From CAZDXJ01 sp964509475 (GTDB taxonomy: Bacteria > Pseudomonadota > Gammaproteobacteria > Methylococcales > Methylomonadaceae): a stretch of 29,964 nucleotides of DNA. The stretch lies in NCBI GenBank assembly GCA_964509475.1, contig CAZDXJ010000028.1, forward strand, positions 1 through 29,964. The letters run 5' to 3'. The notes under the pieces are model-generated. The model was given only the letters and a program-made list of their open reading frames with translations, did no database searches and was not told the DNA's origin. Shown here in pieces: positions 17,169 to 25,764 of the stretch (positions within the stretch are counted from its first letter, which is position 1; each line of letters begins with the position of its first letter). A program made the position numbers and the translations under genes.

Positions 17169-18341
17169 TTAGGCCCGTTCCTTTAGCATCGCCACGGCAG
17201 GCAGTTCCTTGCCTTCCAGAAATTCGAGAAAAGCACCGCCTCCCGTTGAGGTATAGGATATTTTGTCGTTTATCGCGTATTTATCGATGGCAGCCAGGGT
17301 GTCGCCGCCTCCGGCAATGGAAAATGCCGGACTTTCCGCGATGGCATTGGCCAGTGTGTGCGTGCCCTGGCCGAATTGTTCGATTTCAAAAACACCAACG
17401 GGTCCGTTCCATACAATGGTTTTGGCGGATTTGAGCATATCGGCATATTGCGCCGCTGTTTTAGGGCCAATGTCCAGAATCAAATCATCCGCTTCCACCT
17501 GGTCAACGTCTTTGATGATGGCTTTGGCCGATTCAGAAAATTCCTTGGCACAAACCACGTCAACCGGAATCGGAATATCCGCGCCTTTTTGTTTGGCGGC
17601 CGCTACCAGTTTCCGTGCCTCTTCCACCAGATCGGCTTCATACAGAGATTTACCGACCGGGTGGCCGGCAGCGGCGATAAAGGTATTGGCAATGCCGCCG
17701 CCGACGATAAGCTGATCGACTTTTTCCGATAAAGATTCCAGCACAGTCAGTTTGGTTGATACCTTGGAACCGCCGACAATAGCGACCAAGGGCCGCTCCG
17801 GATGTTGCAGGGCACGGCCCAGTGCATCCAGCTCATTGGCCAGCAATGGGCCGGCGCAGGCGATGGGGGCAAATTGTCCGACGCTGTGGGTGGAAGCCTG
17901 GGCTCTATGGGCGGTACCAAATGCATCCATGACGTAAACATCGCATAAAGCGGCCATTTTTTTGCCCAGGCCGGCATCGTTTTTCTTTTCGCCTTTGTTG
18001 AAACGTACATTCTCACATAAAACAACTTCGCCGGGACTGACAGAAACGCCCTCCAGCCAGTTTTTTTCCAGCCGTACCGGTTGGTCCAGCAATTCGGCCA
18101 TTCGGTTGGCAACCGGTTGCAAGGAAAACCGGGCGTCGTATTGGCCTTCTGTCGGGCGGCCCAGGTGTGACATCAATATGACCGCAGCGCCTTTTTGCAA
18201 GGCCATCTGTACGGTCGGCACACTGGCGTGGATACGAATATCGCTGCTTACCTGGCCATCTTTTACCGGTACATTGAGATCCTGACGAATCAAGACCCGT
18301 TTACCGTGTAAATCCAGATCCGCCATTTTTTTTATCGGCAT
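17169..18341 (-). CDS. pgk: Phosphoglycerate kinase
   Basis: Pgk transfers phosphate between 1,3-bisphosphoglycerate and ADP in glycolysis and gluconeogenesis. The 390-residue product fits the family. It has KRVLIRQDLNVPVKDG near residue 15, the substrate-binding MSHLGRPTEG, LCENVRFNKGEKKND near 112, the hinge-region AIVGGSKVSTKL near 200, and the nucleotide-binding WNGPVGVFEIEQF and GGGDTLAAI near the end. The open frame begins 63 bases earlier, but ATG 18341 has a strong AGGAG site eight bases upstream and gives MPIKKMADLDLHGKRV. The usual neighbours gap, pyk and fba are absent here. A 16-base palindrome lies upstream of the start. Confidence 0.97.
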   Translation of the reverse strand: MPIKKMADLDLHGKRVLIRQDLNVPVKDGQVSSDIRIHASVPTVQMALQKGAAVILMSHLGRPTEGQYDARFSLQPVANRMAELLDQPVRLEKNWLEGVSVSPGEVVLCENVRFNKGEKKNDAGLGKKMAALCDVYVMDAFGTAHRAQASTHSVGQFAPIACAGPLLANELDALGRALQHPERPLVAIVGGSKVSTKLTVLESLSEKVDQLIVGGGIANTFIAAAGHPVGKSLYEADLVEEARKLVAAAKQKGADIPIPVDVVCAKEFSESAKAIIKDVDQVEADDLILDIGPKTAAQYADMLKSAKTIVWNGPVGVFEIEQFGQGTHTLANAIAESPAFSIAGGGDTLAAIDKYAINDKISYTSTGGGAFLEFLEGKELPAVAMLKERA

Positions 18342-18730
18342 TTTTTTCTCCTGGGATGTTATGATTTGGTTAAAATTCTGGCAGAAACAGACATCTGTTT
18401 GCATTTTTTGATAGTGGATTAAAAACAGACCTGGCCGTTTACTGGCAGAAAGGTACAGGCACAGTATCTATTTTTTTTGACGTGTGGTATTTGAAAATTC
18501 CAAACACTTTCCATGCGCATGGGCGTCAATAAATAATGGTATTGTGCTAGCCTTTTTGAATAAACGTTTTATTATATCTGTTTTATCAATTTTTAGTGCT
18601 GAAAAAAACAAGCCGACTCTTTGTAACAATGTGAGGATGGGGTGTTGTGTGCCAGAAAACACTGGAATCTTTTTTTCGCCACACAAAAAATACAACTTGA
18701 ATTTATTGAGAATATTGTCAGGGAACCGTT
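18342..18730. other. 389-base divergent intergenic region between pgk and the efflux operon
   Basis: This AT-rich stretch carries the promoters of two divergent units, but I could not pick a clear -35/-10 pair for either. A perfect palindrome, AAACAGA-CA-TCTGTTT, lies at 18385-18400, 44 bases before the pgk start, and may be an operator. Two overlapping open frames on opposite strands (near 18468-18738) have low-complexity, AT-driven composition and no family resemblance, so I take them as chance. The ribosome site of the adaptor gene, AGGGAA, is at 18719-18724. Confidence 0.5.
18385..18400. promoter_or_regulatory. Palindrome upstream of pgk (possible operator)
   Basis: Two seven-base arms, AAACAGA and TCTGTTT, are separated by two bases and match perfectly. 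The size and symmetry suit a dimeric regulator, and it lies in the 5' region of pgk. No regulator is known to me for this exact motif, and a palindrome of this length in AT-rich DNA could occur by chance. Confidence 0.3.
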
Positions 18731-19867
18731 ATGGGTAAATTAAAACTGTTGCTACTTCTTGCCTCGTCGATTTTAGCCGCTTGTCAGGGCGGGCAGGAAC
18801 AGCTTGTGGAGCCTGTCGTTCGGCCGGTCAAAACCATGCTTGTCGGATCCGCGCAGGCGGGTGGGGTGCGTCATTTTCCAGGTTTGGTCGATGCCAGTCA
18901 GCGTGCGGATCTGTCTTTCCGGGTGCCGGGGCGATTGAACAAAATCCTGGTCAAGGAAGGTGATCGGGTCAAAAAAGGCCAGATTCTGGCCGAGCTGGAC
19001 GCCACCGATTTTCAAATTGTCGTCAATGACAAGCAGGCCTTGTTTTCCCGCGCCAAGGCCGATTTTGAACGGGCCAAAAAATTGGTAAGCAAGGGCCACA
19101 TCTCACGTATGGATTATGATCGCTTGCAGGCAGAATACAAATCCCGGTTGGCGGATTTGAAAAAAGCCCAAAGAGATTTGGGCTATACCGTATTACGGGC
19201 GCCTTTTTCAGGAACCATTGCCCGGCGGCTGGTGGACAATTTTGAGGAAATCGCCGCTTCCCAGACAATTTTTGCCTTGCGTAACAATAAGTTACTGGAA
19301 GTTAAAATCAATGTTCCGGAAAATATCGTGTTGAAACTCAAACGGCGTAAACAAAACGATCCGGAAATCAAAGTGCCGGTGTGGGCCTCGTTCGATACCG
19401 TACCCGGAAAAAGGTTTCCATTGAAAATCAAGGAAGTATCGACCAAGGCCGATCCCAAAACCCAGACCTTCCTGGCCACGTTTGTGATGCCGGCGCCCGA
19501 AGGCCTGACCGTATTGCCGGGCATGACCGCGAATGTGACGGCGGATTTGTCCGCACGCCTGCAACAGGGTCAACCCCAGGTGCATTATGTACCGATCAGC
19601 GCGGTTACGGCGAATGCCAGGCTGCAACCGCGAATCTGGATCGTGGATGAAGCGAGTATGAGCGTGCGGCCGAAAAAAGTCACATTGGGAAAAATGCAGG
19701 GTTCCCGGATTGAAATCTTGTCCGGTCTTGACGGTGGTGAACGTGTGGTGACTGCGGGTGCGGCTTATATGGCCGAAGGTATGAAAGTCAGCCTGTTGCC
19801 GGAAACCGAGCAGGCGCGGCCGCGTCCTGAGGATATGCGTTTGTCTTTGGGTTTGCAAAAGGATTGA
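18731..19867 (+). CDS. RND efflux periplasmic adaptor lipoprotein (HlyD/MFP family)
   Basis: The product bridges an inner-membrane RND pump and an outer-membrane channel. Its 378 residues start with a lipoprotein signal: GKLKLLLLLASSILAAC, with the lipobox cysteine at residue 18. The biotinyl-lipoyl half GRLNKILVKEGDRVKKGQIL (near 72-91) and its partner LGYTVLRAPFSGTIARRLV (near 150-168) flank a helical hairpin. A beta-barrel and membrane-proximal domain follow (FVMPAPEGLTVLPGMTANV near 252). The stop lies four bases before the pump gene, so the two are coupled. No outer-membrane factor gene is present nearby, so a TolC-like protein encoded elsewhere must complete the system. The substrate cannot be read from the sequence. 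Confidence 0.93.
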   Translation: MGKLKLLLLLASSILAACQGGQEQLVEPVVRPVKTMLVGSAQAGGVRHFPGLVDASQRADLSFRVPGRLNKILVKEGDRVKKGQILAELDATDFQIVVNDKQALFSRAKADFERAKKLVSKGHISRMDYDRLQAEYKSRLADLKKAQRDLGYTVLRAPFSGTIARRLVDNFEEIAASQTIFALRNNKLLEVKINVPENIVLKLKRRKQNDPEIKVPVWASFDTVPGKRFPLKIKEVSTKADPKTQTFLATFVMPAPEGLTVLPGMTANVTADLSARLQQGQPQVHYVPISAVTANARLQPRIWIVDEASMSVRPKKVTLGKMQGSRIEILSGLDGGERVVTAGAAYMAEGMKVSLLPETEQARPRPEDMRLSLGLQKD

Positions 19868-19871
19868 AGCC

Positions 19872-22800
19872 ATGAATATCGGCGAATACTCGATCAAAAA
19901 CAAAGTGGTTTCCTGGTTGCTGGTGCTGATCATGGTGGTTGGCGGTATTTATGGTTTCCAGGGTATGGGTAAGCTGGAAGACCCTGATTTCACGATAAAA
20001 AAAGCCAAGATCATCACTTATTACCCCGGTGCCAACGCCCAACAGGTGCAGGATGAGATCACCTATCATATCGAGGAAGCCCTGCAATTGATGGGTCAGG
20101 TCAAGCGCCTGGATATGTCGATTTCCAGGCCCGGCATGTCGGACATTTCTGTTGAATTCAAGGACAAATACAAAGCCAGGGATTTTCCGGAGATTTACGA
20201 TGAATTACGGCGCAAAATCGCCGATATGAAACACAAGCTGCCGCCGGGGGCTCAGGAACCGGTTATCGTTGACAGTTTTGCCGATGTTTATGGGGTTTAT
20301 TTCGCATTGACCGGTGAAGGTTACACCTATCGGGACTTGAAAGACGTTGCCGATGAGTTGAAAAGACAGCTTGTGTTGGTGCCGGGTGTGCGCAAGGTCG
20401 TGATTGGTGGAGCGCAACAGGAAGTCGTTTATGTGGAAATCTCCAGAACCCGTCTGGGTGAAACCGGAATTTCGATGGCACATATTCAACAGGTTCTGGC
20501 GTCACAGAATGTCGTCGCCGATGCCGGCAAGGTCGCAGTAGGCGATGATTACATTCGCATTGAACCTACCGGTGAGTTCACGTCCGTCAAAGCCATCGGT
20601 GATCTGTTGGTTGGCACACAGGACAAGAAACTGATCTATTTGAAAGATATTGCGGATATCAAACGGGCTTATGAAGAAGAGCCGGGTAATATGATCTATT
20701 TTAATGGCCGGCCGGCTTTGACTTTGGCGATCTCGATGTTGCCTGGCGAAAATGTGATCGAGGTGGGGGCGGCGCTGGAGCGGCGTTTTATTGAATTACT
20801 CGAAATCATGCCGGTCGGTATGGAATTGCTGCCTATTTATGATCAGCCGCAGGAAGTTGACAACTCGGTCAGTGGCTTTATTGTCAGTGTTGCTGAAGCG
20901 GTTGTGATCGTGATTGCCATTTTGCTGTTGTTCATGGGCCTGCGAACCGGTCTGATTATTGGCGCGGTTTTGTTGATCACGGTCGCGGGCACCTTGTTAT
21001 GTATGTATTTTTTCGGTATCGAGTTGCAACGCATATCCCTGGGGGCTTTGGTGATTGCCCTGGGTATGCTGGTGGATAACGCAATTGTGGTCGCTGAAGG
21101 TATGCTGGTGCGTATGCAACAGGGAGTGCCGGCTGTACAAGCGGCAAGGGAAGTGATCGGCAAGAACAACTGGGCCTTGATTGGCGGCACCGCCATCGGT
21201 ATTGTGGCCTTTTCCTCCATCGGTCTGTCTGAAGACAGCACCGGTGAATTTGCTGCCTCGCTGTTTTATGTGATTTTGATTTCCTTGAGCTTGTCCTGGT
21301 TGACGGCAGTGAGTACAACGCCGTTGTTTTGCGCCCTGTTTCTCAAACAGGAGGATTCGGGTCATGACAATCGGGAAGATCCGTATCGACAGGGATTTTT
21401 TCTGTTGTACCGCAATTTTGTCAAACAAGTGATTCATCAGCGCTGGTTGGTTGTCGCTCTGGTCGTGGGTTTGTTTGCCGCTTCGGTATTTGGCTTTCGT
21501 TATGTCAAAAATGCCTTTTTCCCCAATGCCAATACACCGATGTTTTTTGTCGATATCTGGGAGCCAGAGGGCACCGATATTCGTACCACCCGCAAAGACA
21601 CCCTGGTTGTTGCCGATTATTTGCGCAAGCAGGATGGCGTATCGAAAACCACGTCACTGGTTGGGGGCGGCGATGCGCGTTTTTCGCTGGTGTACGAACC
21701 CAAAGAAGCCAGCGCTGCCTATGCGCAAATCATTGTGCAAACGGATAGCCGCGAACAAATTGCCGCTGTTTGGCAGGATGTGGATAATTTTATCCGGCAA
21801 AACATGCCGCAATTGGATCCGATTCTGAAACCCTTGCGCATCGGTCCGGGCCGGGACAGCAAAATCGAGGCCCGTTTCAGCGGCCCGGATGCGGTTGTAT
21901 TGCGACAGTTGTCCGAACAGGCGCAGGCGATTATGCGTGCCGATCCGGAAGCCAAGGAAGTACGCGATGATTGGCGGCATCCAGTGGAGACAATTGTGCC
22001 TTTATTCAATGAGCGGGTTGGCCGGCAATTAGGTATTACCCGTCAGGATTTGGCGGCGGCGTTGAAAGCGGCGTTTGAGGGACAGGATGTCGGTTTGTAT
22101 CGGGAAGGCATCCGTTTGCTGCCCATCCGCTATCGTACCCCGGAACACGAACGTCTGAATGTTGCCAATATCCAGGATGTTCAGGTCTGGAGTCCGGTAT
22201 TGAAACGGGGGGTTCCGATTGCTCAGGTGGTTTCCGGCTTTGAAACGGTGTGGGAAAATACCCTTATCCGTAGCCGTAACCGTATTCAGACCCTTATCGC
22301 CTCCTGCAATCCGACCGGTGAACTGACCGATCCATTGTTCAATCGCTTGCGTCCGAAAATCGAAGCGATAACCCTGCCACCGGGATATTCGCTGAGCTGG
22401 GGCGGTGAATTTGAAGATTCCCGTGATGCACAGGCGGCCCTGTTCGGAGCCTTGCCCATGGGGTTTTTGATGATGATTCTAATCAGCGTTTTGTTGTTTG
22501 GCAAACTGCGCCAGCCATTAATTATCTGGCTGACCGTGCCTTTGGCCATTATCGGGATTACCATCGGTTTGCTGGTATTTGATGGTGCATTTGATTTTAT
22601 GGCTTTGCTGGGCGCTTTGAGTTTGGTGGGTTTGTTGATCAAAAATGCCATTGTCTTGATTGAGGAAATCGATCAGGAAATCGAGGAGGGCAAGGCGCCA
22701 TTGACTGCCATTCTGGACTCGGCAACCAGCCGGCTCAGGCCGGTAACCATGGCCGCATCGACAACAATTCTGGGCATGATTCCATTGTTGAGTGATGCTT

Positions 22801-22922
22801 TTTTTGCTTATATGTCGATTACCATTATGGCCGGCTTGGCTTTTGCCACCTTGTTGACCTTGTTGGTGGTGCCGGTATTGTATGCGATTCTTTTTAAAGT
22901 GCCTTATTCGGAAAAGGCTTGA
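19872..22922 (+). CDS. RND-family multidrug efflux transporter, HAE1-like
   Basis: This is the inner-membrane proton-driven pump of the tripartite system. The 1016 residues show the duplicated RND layout: TM1 (VVSWLLVLIMVVGGIYGF), a large periplasmic porter domain, TM2-6 with AEAVVIVIAILLLFMGLRTG, a second porter domain, and TM8-12 with FDFMALLGALSLVGLLIKNAI and TMAASTTILGMIPLL. In TM4, GMLVDNAIVVAEGMLVRMQ near residue 395-415 carries a single Asp where AcrB has two adjacent Asp in its proton relay. This Asp-Asn form is also seen in other RND subfamilies, so it does not imply inactivity. The call as HAE1 rather than metal (HME) type rests on overall resemblance. The pump gene is sandwiched between its adaptor and an lpxD gene. 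Confidence 0.95.
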   Translation: MNIGEYSIKNKVVSWLLVLIMVVGGIYGFQGMGKLEDPDFTIKKAKIITYYPGANAQQVQDEITYHIEEALQLMGQVKRLDMSISRPGMSDISVEFKDKYKARDFPEIYDELRRKIADMKHKLPPGAQEPVIVDSFADVYGVYFALTGEGYTYRDLKDVADELKRQLVLVPGVRKVVIGGAQQEVVYVEISRTRLGETGISMAHIQQVLASQNVVADAGKVAVGDDYIRIEPTGEFTSVKAIGDLLVGTQDKKLIYLKDIADIKRAYEEEPGNMIYFNGRPALTLAISMLPGENVIEVGAALERRFIELLEIMPVGMELLPIYDQPQEVDNSVSGFIVSVAEAVVIVIAILLLFMGLRTGLIIGAVLLITVAGTLLCMYFFGIELQRISLGALVIALGMLVDNAIVVAEGMLVRMQQGVPAVQAAREVIGKNNWALIGGTAIGIVAFSSIGLSEDSTGEFAASLFYVILISLSLSWLTAVSTTPLFCALFLKQEDSGHDNREDPYRQGFFLLYRNFVKQVIHQRWLVVALVVGLFAASVFGFRYVKNAFFPNANTPMFFVDIWEPEGTDIRTTRKDTLVVADYLRKQDGVSKTTSLVGGGDARFSLVYEPKEASAAYAQIIVQTDSREQIAAVWQDVDNFIRQNMPQLDPILKPLRIGPGRDSKIEARFSGPDAVVLRQLSEQAQAIMRADPEAKEVRDDWRHPVETIVPLFNERVGRQLGITRQDLAAALKAAFEGQDVGLYREGIRLLPIRYRTPEHERLNVANIQDVQVWSPVLKRGVPIAQVVSGFETVWENTLIRSRNRIQTLIASCNPTGELTDPLFNRLRPKIEAITLPPGYSLSWGGEFEDSRDAQAALFGALPMGFLMMILISVLLFGKLRQPLIIWLTVPLAIIGITIGLLVFDGAFDFMALLGALSLVGLLIKNAIVLIEEIDQEIEEGKAPLTAILDSATSRLRPVTMAASTTILGMIPLLSDAFFAYMSITIMAGLAFATLLTLLVVPVLYAILFKVPYSEKA

Positions 22923-22936
22923 AATTCAGGAATAGT

Positions 22937-24022
22937 ATGACCGAGAATGGGAAAAACAAGGCGATTTGCCTGGCTGATATTGCCCGTCATATTGGTGCTG
23001 AACTTATCGGCGGACGGGGCGATATGCCGATAGATGGCGTGGCAACGCTGGATGAAGCGGGATCTTCTCAAATCAGTTTTCTTGCCAATACAAAATACAC
23101 CGGGCAAGCCCAATCAACCCGGGCGGCGGCCGTCATCATGGCTGTGGACTGTCCACAGATGCGGGCGGCAAGGCTGCTGATGCCCAACCCCTATTTGGGT
23201 TGGGCACGTACTTTGACCTTGTTTGCCCCGGACAGACAGGCGTATTTGCCGCCTGTCATCCATGCAACTGCCGTTATTGATGCTTCGGTGACTATCGGCA
23301 AAAATGTGCATATCGGCGCCCATGTCGTGATTGGCGCCGATACCGTCATTGGGGATAACGTCATTATTCACGCCGGGGTGGTGATTGAAGAACAATGCCA
23401 GATCAAAAATGATGTCGAAATTCACCCCAATGCCGTTATTCATTACGCTACCCGGATCGGTCAACGTTGTGTGATTTGGTCCAATGCCGTCATTGGGGCT
23501 TATGGCTTTGGTAATGCCCGCGACGGCGCTCGTTATGTGGGTGTGCCGCAATTGGGTTATGTCCTGATCGAAGATGATGTGGATATTGGTGCTGGAGCTA
23601 CCATCGATCGGGGTACGATCAATCCGACCATTATCCGGCGCGGGGTTAAAATAGACAATCTGGTGATGATTGCGCACAATGTGGAAATCGGTGAGGACAG
23701 TGCGATTGCCTCCCAAACCGGTATTTCCGGCAGTACCAAAATTGGTGATCGGGTTATTATTGCCGGCCAGGCGGGTTTTGTCGGCCATGTTCATATCGGT
23801 GACGATTCATTCGTCGGTGCCAAGGCCGGAATTTCCAAATCGTTTCCGGCCGCTTCCAAAATATCCGGTTATCCGGCCAGAAATTTGATGGATGTCCGGC
23901 GTAGTGATGCGGCGCTTGCCAAATTGCCCGAACTTGTCAAAAAAGTTCGAAAACTGGAACGGGAAATCAAATCATTTTCAGGGCATACTCAGAAAACCGG
24001 TGCTATGGGGCAAGATAAATGA
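22937..24022 (+). CDS. lpxD: UDP-3-O-(3-hydroxyacyl)glucosamine N-acyltransferase LpxD
   Basis: LpxD adds the second hydroxyacyl chain in lipid A synthesis. The product (361 aa from this start) has the N-terminal uridine-binding domain (DIARHIGAELIGGRGDMPIDGVATLDEAG, then ISFLANTKY). A left-handed beta-helix of hexapeptides follows, with IAHNVEIGE near residue 245 containing the catalytic His, and a C-terminal helix ends the protein. The frame is open to a TTG at 22919 overlapping the pump stop, but ATG 22937 has AGGA six bases upstream. It follows the RND pump by only 14 bases. The usual lpxD lies in a bamA-skp-lpxD-fabZ-lpxA cluster, so this may be a second copy with a special role, or a relocated single copy. 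Confidence 0.94.
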   Translation: MTENGKNKAICLADIARHIGAELIGGRGDMPIDGVATLDEAGSSQISFLANTKYTGQAQSTRAAAVIMAVDCPQMRAARLLMPNPYLGWARTLTLFAPDRQAYLPPVIHATAVIDASVTIGKNVHIGAHVVIGADTVIGDNVIIHAGVVIEEQCQIKNDVEIHPNAVIHYATRIGQRCVIWSNAVIGAYGFGNARDGARYVGVPQLGYVLIEDDVDIGAGATIDRGTINPTIIRRGVKIDNLVMIAHNVEIGEDSAIASQTGISGSTKIGDRVIIAGQAGFVGHVHIGDDSFVGAKAGISKSFPAASKISGYPARNLMDVRRSDAALAKLPELVKKVRKLEREIKSFSGHTQKTGAMGQDK

Positions 24023-24047
24023 CAGGACTTTGGCGTGAATTTCTTTT

Positions 24048-24068
24048 CTCTTCTGGTTGACAGAAGAG
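24048..24068. other. Short perfect hairpin in the lpxD-ffh gap
   Basis: CTCTTCTG and CAGAAGAG form an eight-base stem around GTTGA. There is no T run after it, so it is a poor terminator. The loop and right arm contain TTGACA (24057-24062), a perfect -35 box for a possible ffh promoter, but the sequence 17 bases on (AATTTT) is a weak -10. Confidence 0.4.
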
Positions 24069-24152
24069 TAGAATACCAGAATTTTAGTTTGCATTAACTG
24101 AACCGCTGATCGTTAAAAACGGCCGGTTCTCCAAGAATGACAGTAAAACACT

Positions 24153-25508
24153 ATGTTTGATAATTTAACTGAACGTTTAGGCAAGACACTTAAAAATCTT
24201 CGTGGGCAAGGCCGGCTTACCGAGGGCAATATCAAGGACACCCTGCGTGAAGTGCGCATGGCCCTGCTGGAGGCCGATGTTGCCTTGCCCGTTGTTACCG
24301 ATTTTATCGATAAGGTACGGGAAAGGGCATTAGGCCAGGAAGTGCAAGCGAGCTTGTCGCCCGGACAGTCCTTGATCAAGGTTGTTCAGGCTGAACTTGT
24401 CAAAGTGATGGGGGAGGCCAACGAGGCACTCGACTTGAAAGCCAACCCGCCCGCTGTCATTTTGATGGCCGGTTTGCAAGGTGCGGGTAAAACCACAACG
24501 GTCGCCAAACTGGGCCGGTGGTTACAGAACAATCAGAAAAAAAAGGTCGGTGTGGTCAGTGCCGACGTTTACCGGCCGGCTGCAATCAAACAGTTGCAGA
24601 CTCTGGCGGAAGATTTGTCGCTGGAATTTTTCGATAGCGATATTTCCCAGAAACCGGTTGATATCGCAACCCGGGCGATTGAAGCCGCGAAGAAAAAATT
24701 TCTTGATGTGGTTATCGTCGATACCGCCGGACGTCTGCATATCGATGAACAAATGATGGCCGAAATCAAGGAATTGCATGCGGCTATCAATCCGGTTGAA
24801 ACCCTGTTTGTGGTAGACAGCATGACCGGTCAGGATGCCGCCAATACGGCCAAAGCGTTCCATGACGCGTTGCCTCTGAGCGGCGTGATTTTGACCAAGG
24901 CCGATGGTGATGCACGGGGTGGCGCCGCCTTGTCAATTCGGCATATTACCGGCAAACCGATTAAATTTATCGGTGTGGGTGAAAAAACCGATGCCCTGGA
25001 ACCCTTTTATCCAGATCGTGTCGCGTCGCGTATTCTCGGTATGGGCGATATGCTCAGTTTGATCGAAGAGATCGAGCAGAAAGCAGATAAGAAAAAAGCC
25101 GAAAAACTGGCCCGCAAAATTCAGAAAGGTAAAAGTTTCGATCTGGAAGATTTACGCGAACAGCTTATCCAGATGCAGGATATGGGCGGTGTCGGTGCCA
25201 TGATCGACAAATTGCCCGGTATGGGCGATGTTCCAAAAAATTTGAAAGACAAGGTCAATGACAAGGAACTGGCCCGGCAGATTGCGGTTATCAATTCAAT
25301 GACGGCGCAGGAAAGGCGTTTTCCCGATTTGATCAAAGGCAACCGTAAAAAACGTATTGCCCGTGGCTGTGGTCAAGAATTGCAGGACGTAAACCGGGTG
25401 CTAAAACAGCATAAAATGATGGCCAAGATGATGAAACGGATGACGAAAGGCAATATGACCAATATGATGCGCGGCATGAAAGCGAATATGCGTGGTATGC
25501 GCAGATAG
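24153..25508 (+). CDS. ffh: Signal recognition particle protein Ffh
   Basis: Ffh binds 4.5S RNA and the hydrophobic signal of nascent inner-membrane proteins and docks them to FtsY. The 451 residues show the N domain (MFDNLTERLGKTLKNLRGQGRLTE) and the GTPase domain, with G1 GLQGAGKTTTVAKLGRWL near residue 107, G3 DTAGRLHIDEQMM near 190 and TKADGDARGGAALS near 248. The methionine-rich M domain runs from about residue 300, with a Met- and Lys-rich tail typical of the family. In the RNA-binding helix-turn-helix the usual GSG after RIA(R/A) reads GCG here (KKRIARGCGQELQDVNR), a conservative Ser-to-Cys change. It sits just upstream of rpsP, a common gammaproteobacterial order. Confidence 0.98.
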   Translation: MFDNLTERLGKTLKNLRGQGRLTEGNIKDTLREVRMALLEADVALPVVTDFIDKVRERALGQEVQASLSPGQSLIKVVQAELVKVMGEANEALDLKANPPAVILMAGLQGAGKTTTVAKLGRWLQNNQKKKVGVVSADVYRPAAIKQLQTLAEDLSLEFFDSDISQKPVDIATRAIEAAKKKFLDVVIVDTAGRLHIDEQMMAEIKELHAAINPVETLFVVDSMTGQDAANTAKAFHDALPLSGVILTKADGDARGGAALSIRHITGKPIKFIGVGEKTDALEPFYPDRVASRILGMGDMLSLIEEIEQKADKKKAEKLARKIQKGKSFDLEDLREQLIQMQDMGGVGAMIDKLPGMGDVPKNLKDKVNDKELARQIAVINSMTAQERRFPDLIKGNRKKRIARGCGQELQDVNRVLKQHKMMAKMMKRMTKGNMTNMMRGMKANMRGMRR

Positions 25509-25527
25509 ACAAAATGTCTATTGTTTT

Positions 25528-25643
25528 GTAACGGCTCAGCTTACCCCCCTTGCGCCAACTCTGCGTTGGAAGTGCTCATTTACCGATGTAAACGGCGCCC
25601 TTCCGCCTTGATTTGTCGCAAGGGGGGCAATCCGAGCCGTTAC
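25528..25643. repeat. Large nested inverted repeat between ffh and rpsP
   Basis: Two 27-base arms (25528-25554 and 25617-25643) match at 24 of 27 positions. They begin GTAACGGCTC and contain CCCCCCTTGCG at the inner end. The 62-base centre holds two smaller nested pairs: GGAAG/CTTCC and, within it, TTTAC/GTAAA around CGAT. The whole 116 bases can fold into one long hairpin. No transposase lies inside and it is too long for an ordinary terminator. It could be a MITE- or REP-type dispersed repeat; a role as ffh terminator or as a structured RNA is possible. Confidence 0.8.
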
Positions 25644-25692
25644 CGGACTTTTTACCAATACACTGAATAGTTACGTTTTTTAAATCAGGGGC

Positions 25693-25720
25693 TTCACATA
25701 TCCAAAAAATCGCGTAGAAT
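25693..25720 (+). promoter_or_regulatory. Promoter of rpsP-rimM-trmD-rplS
   Basis: TTCACA (25693-25698) and TAGAAT (25715-25720), each five of six to consensus, are 16 bases apart. They end 44 bases before the rpsP start, in an AT-rich leader. The pair falls between the inverted-repeat element and the rpsP ribosome site, so the operon can be transcribed independently of ffh. Confidence 0.65.
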
Positions 25721-25764
25721 AGAAAAATTAACTTTTGATTAATGATTTTTTTGAGGAATCCTAG

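Noticed and set aside
18468..18738. Two overlapping frames on opposite strands in the pgk-adaptor gap
   Set aside because: AT-rich, low-complexity translations with no ribosome site or family; the region better fits promoters.
19292..19933. 213-residue minus-strand frame
   Set aside because: Antisense to the RND adaptor gene, rich in His, Arg and Phe, with no recognisable domain.
23114..23794. 226-residue minus-strand frame
   Set aside because: Antisense of the lpxD hexapeptide repeats, giving a repetitive Asn/Asp/His/Ile composition.
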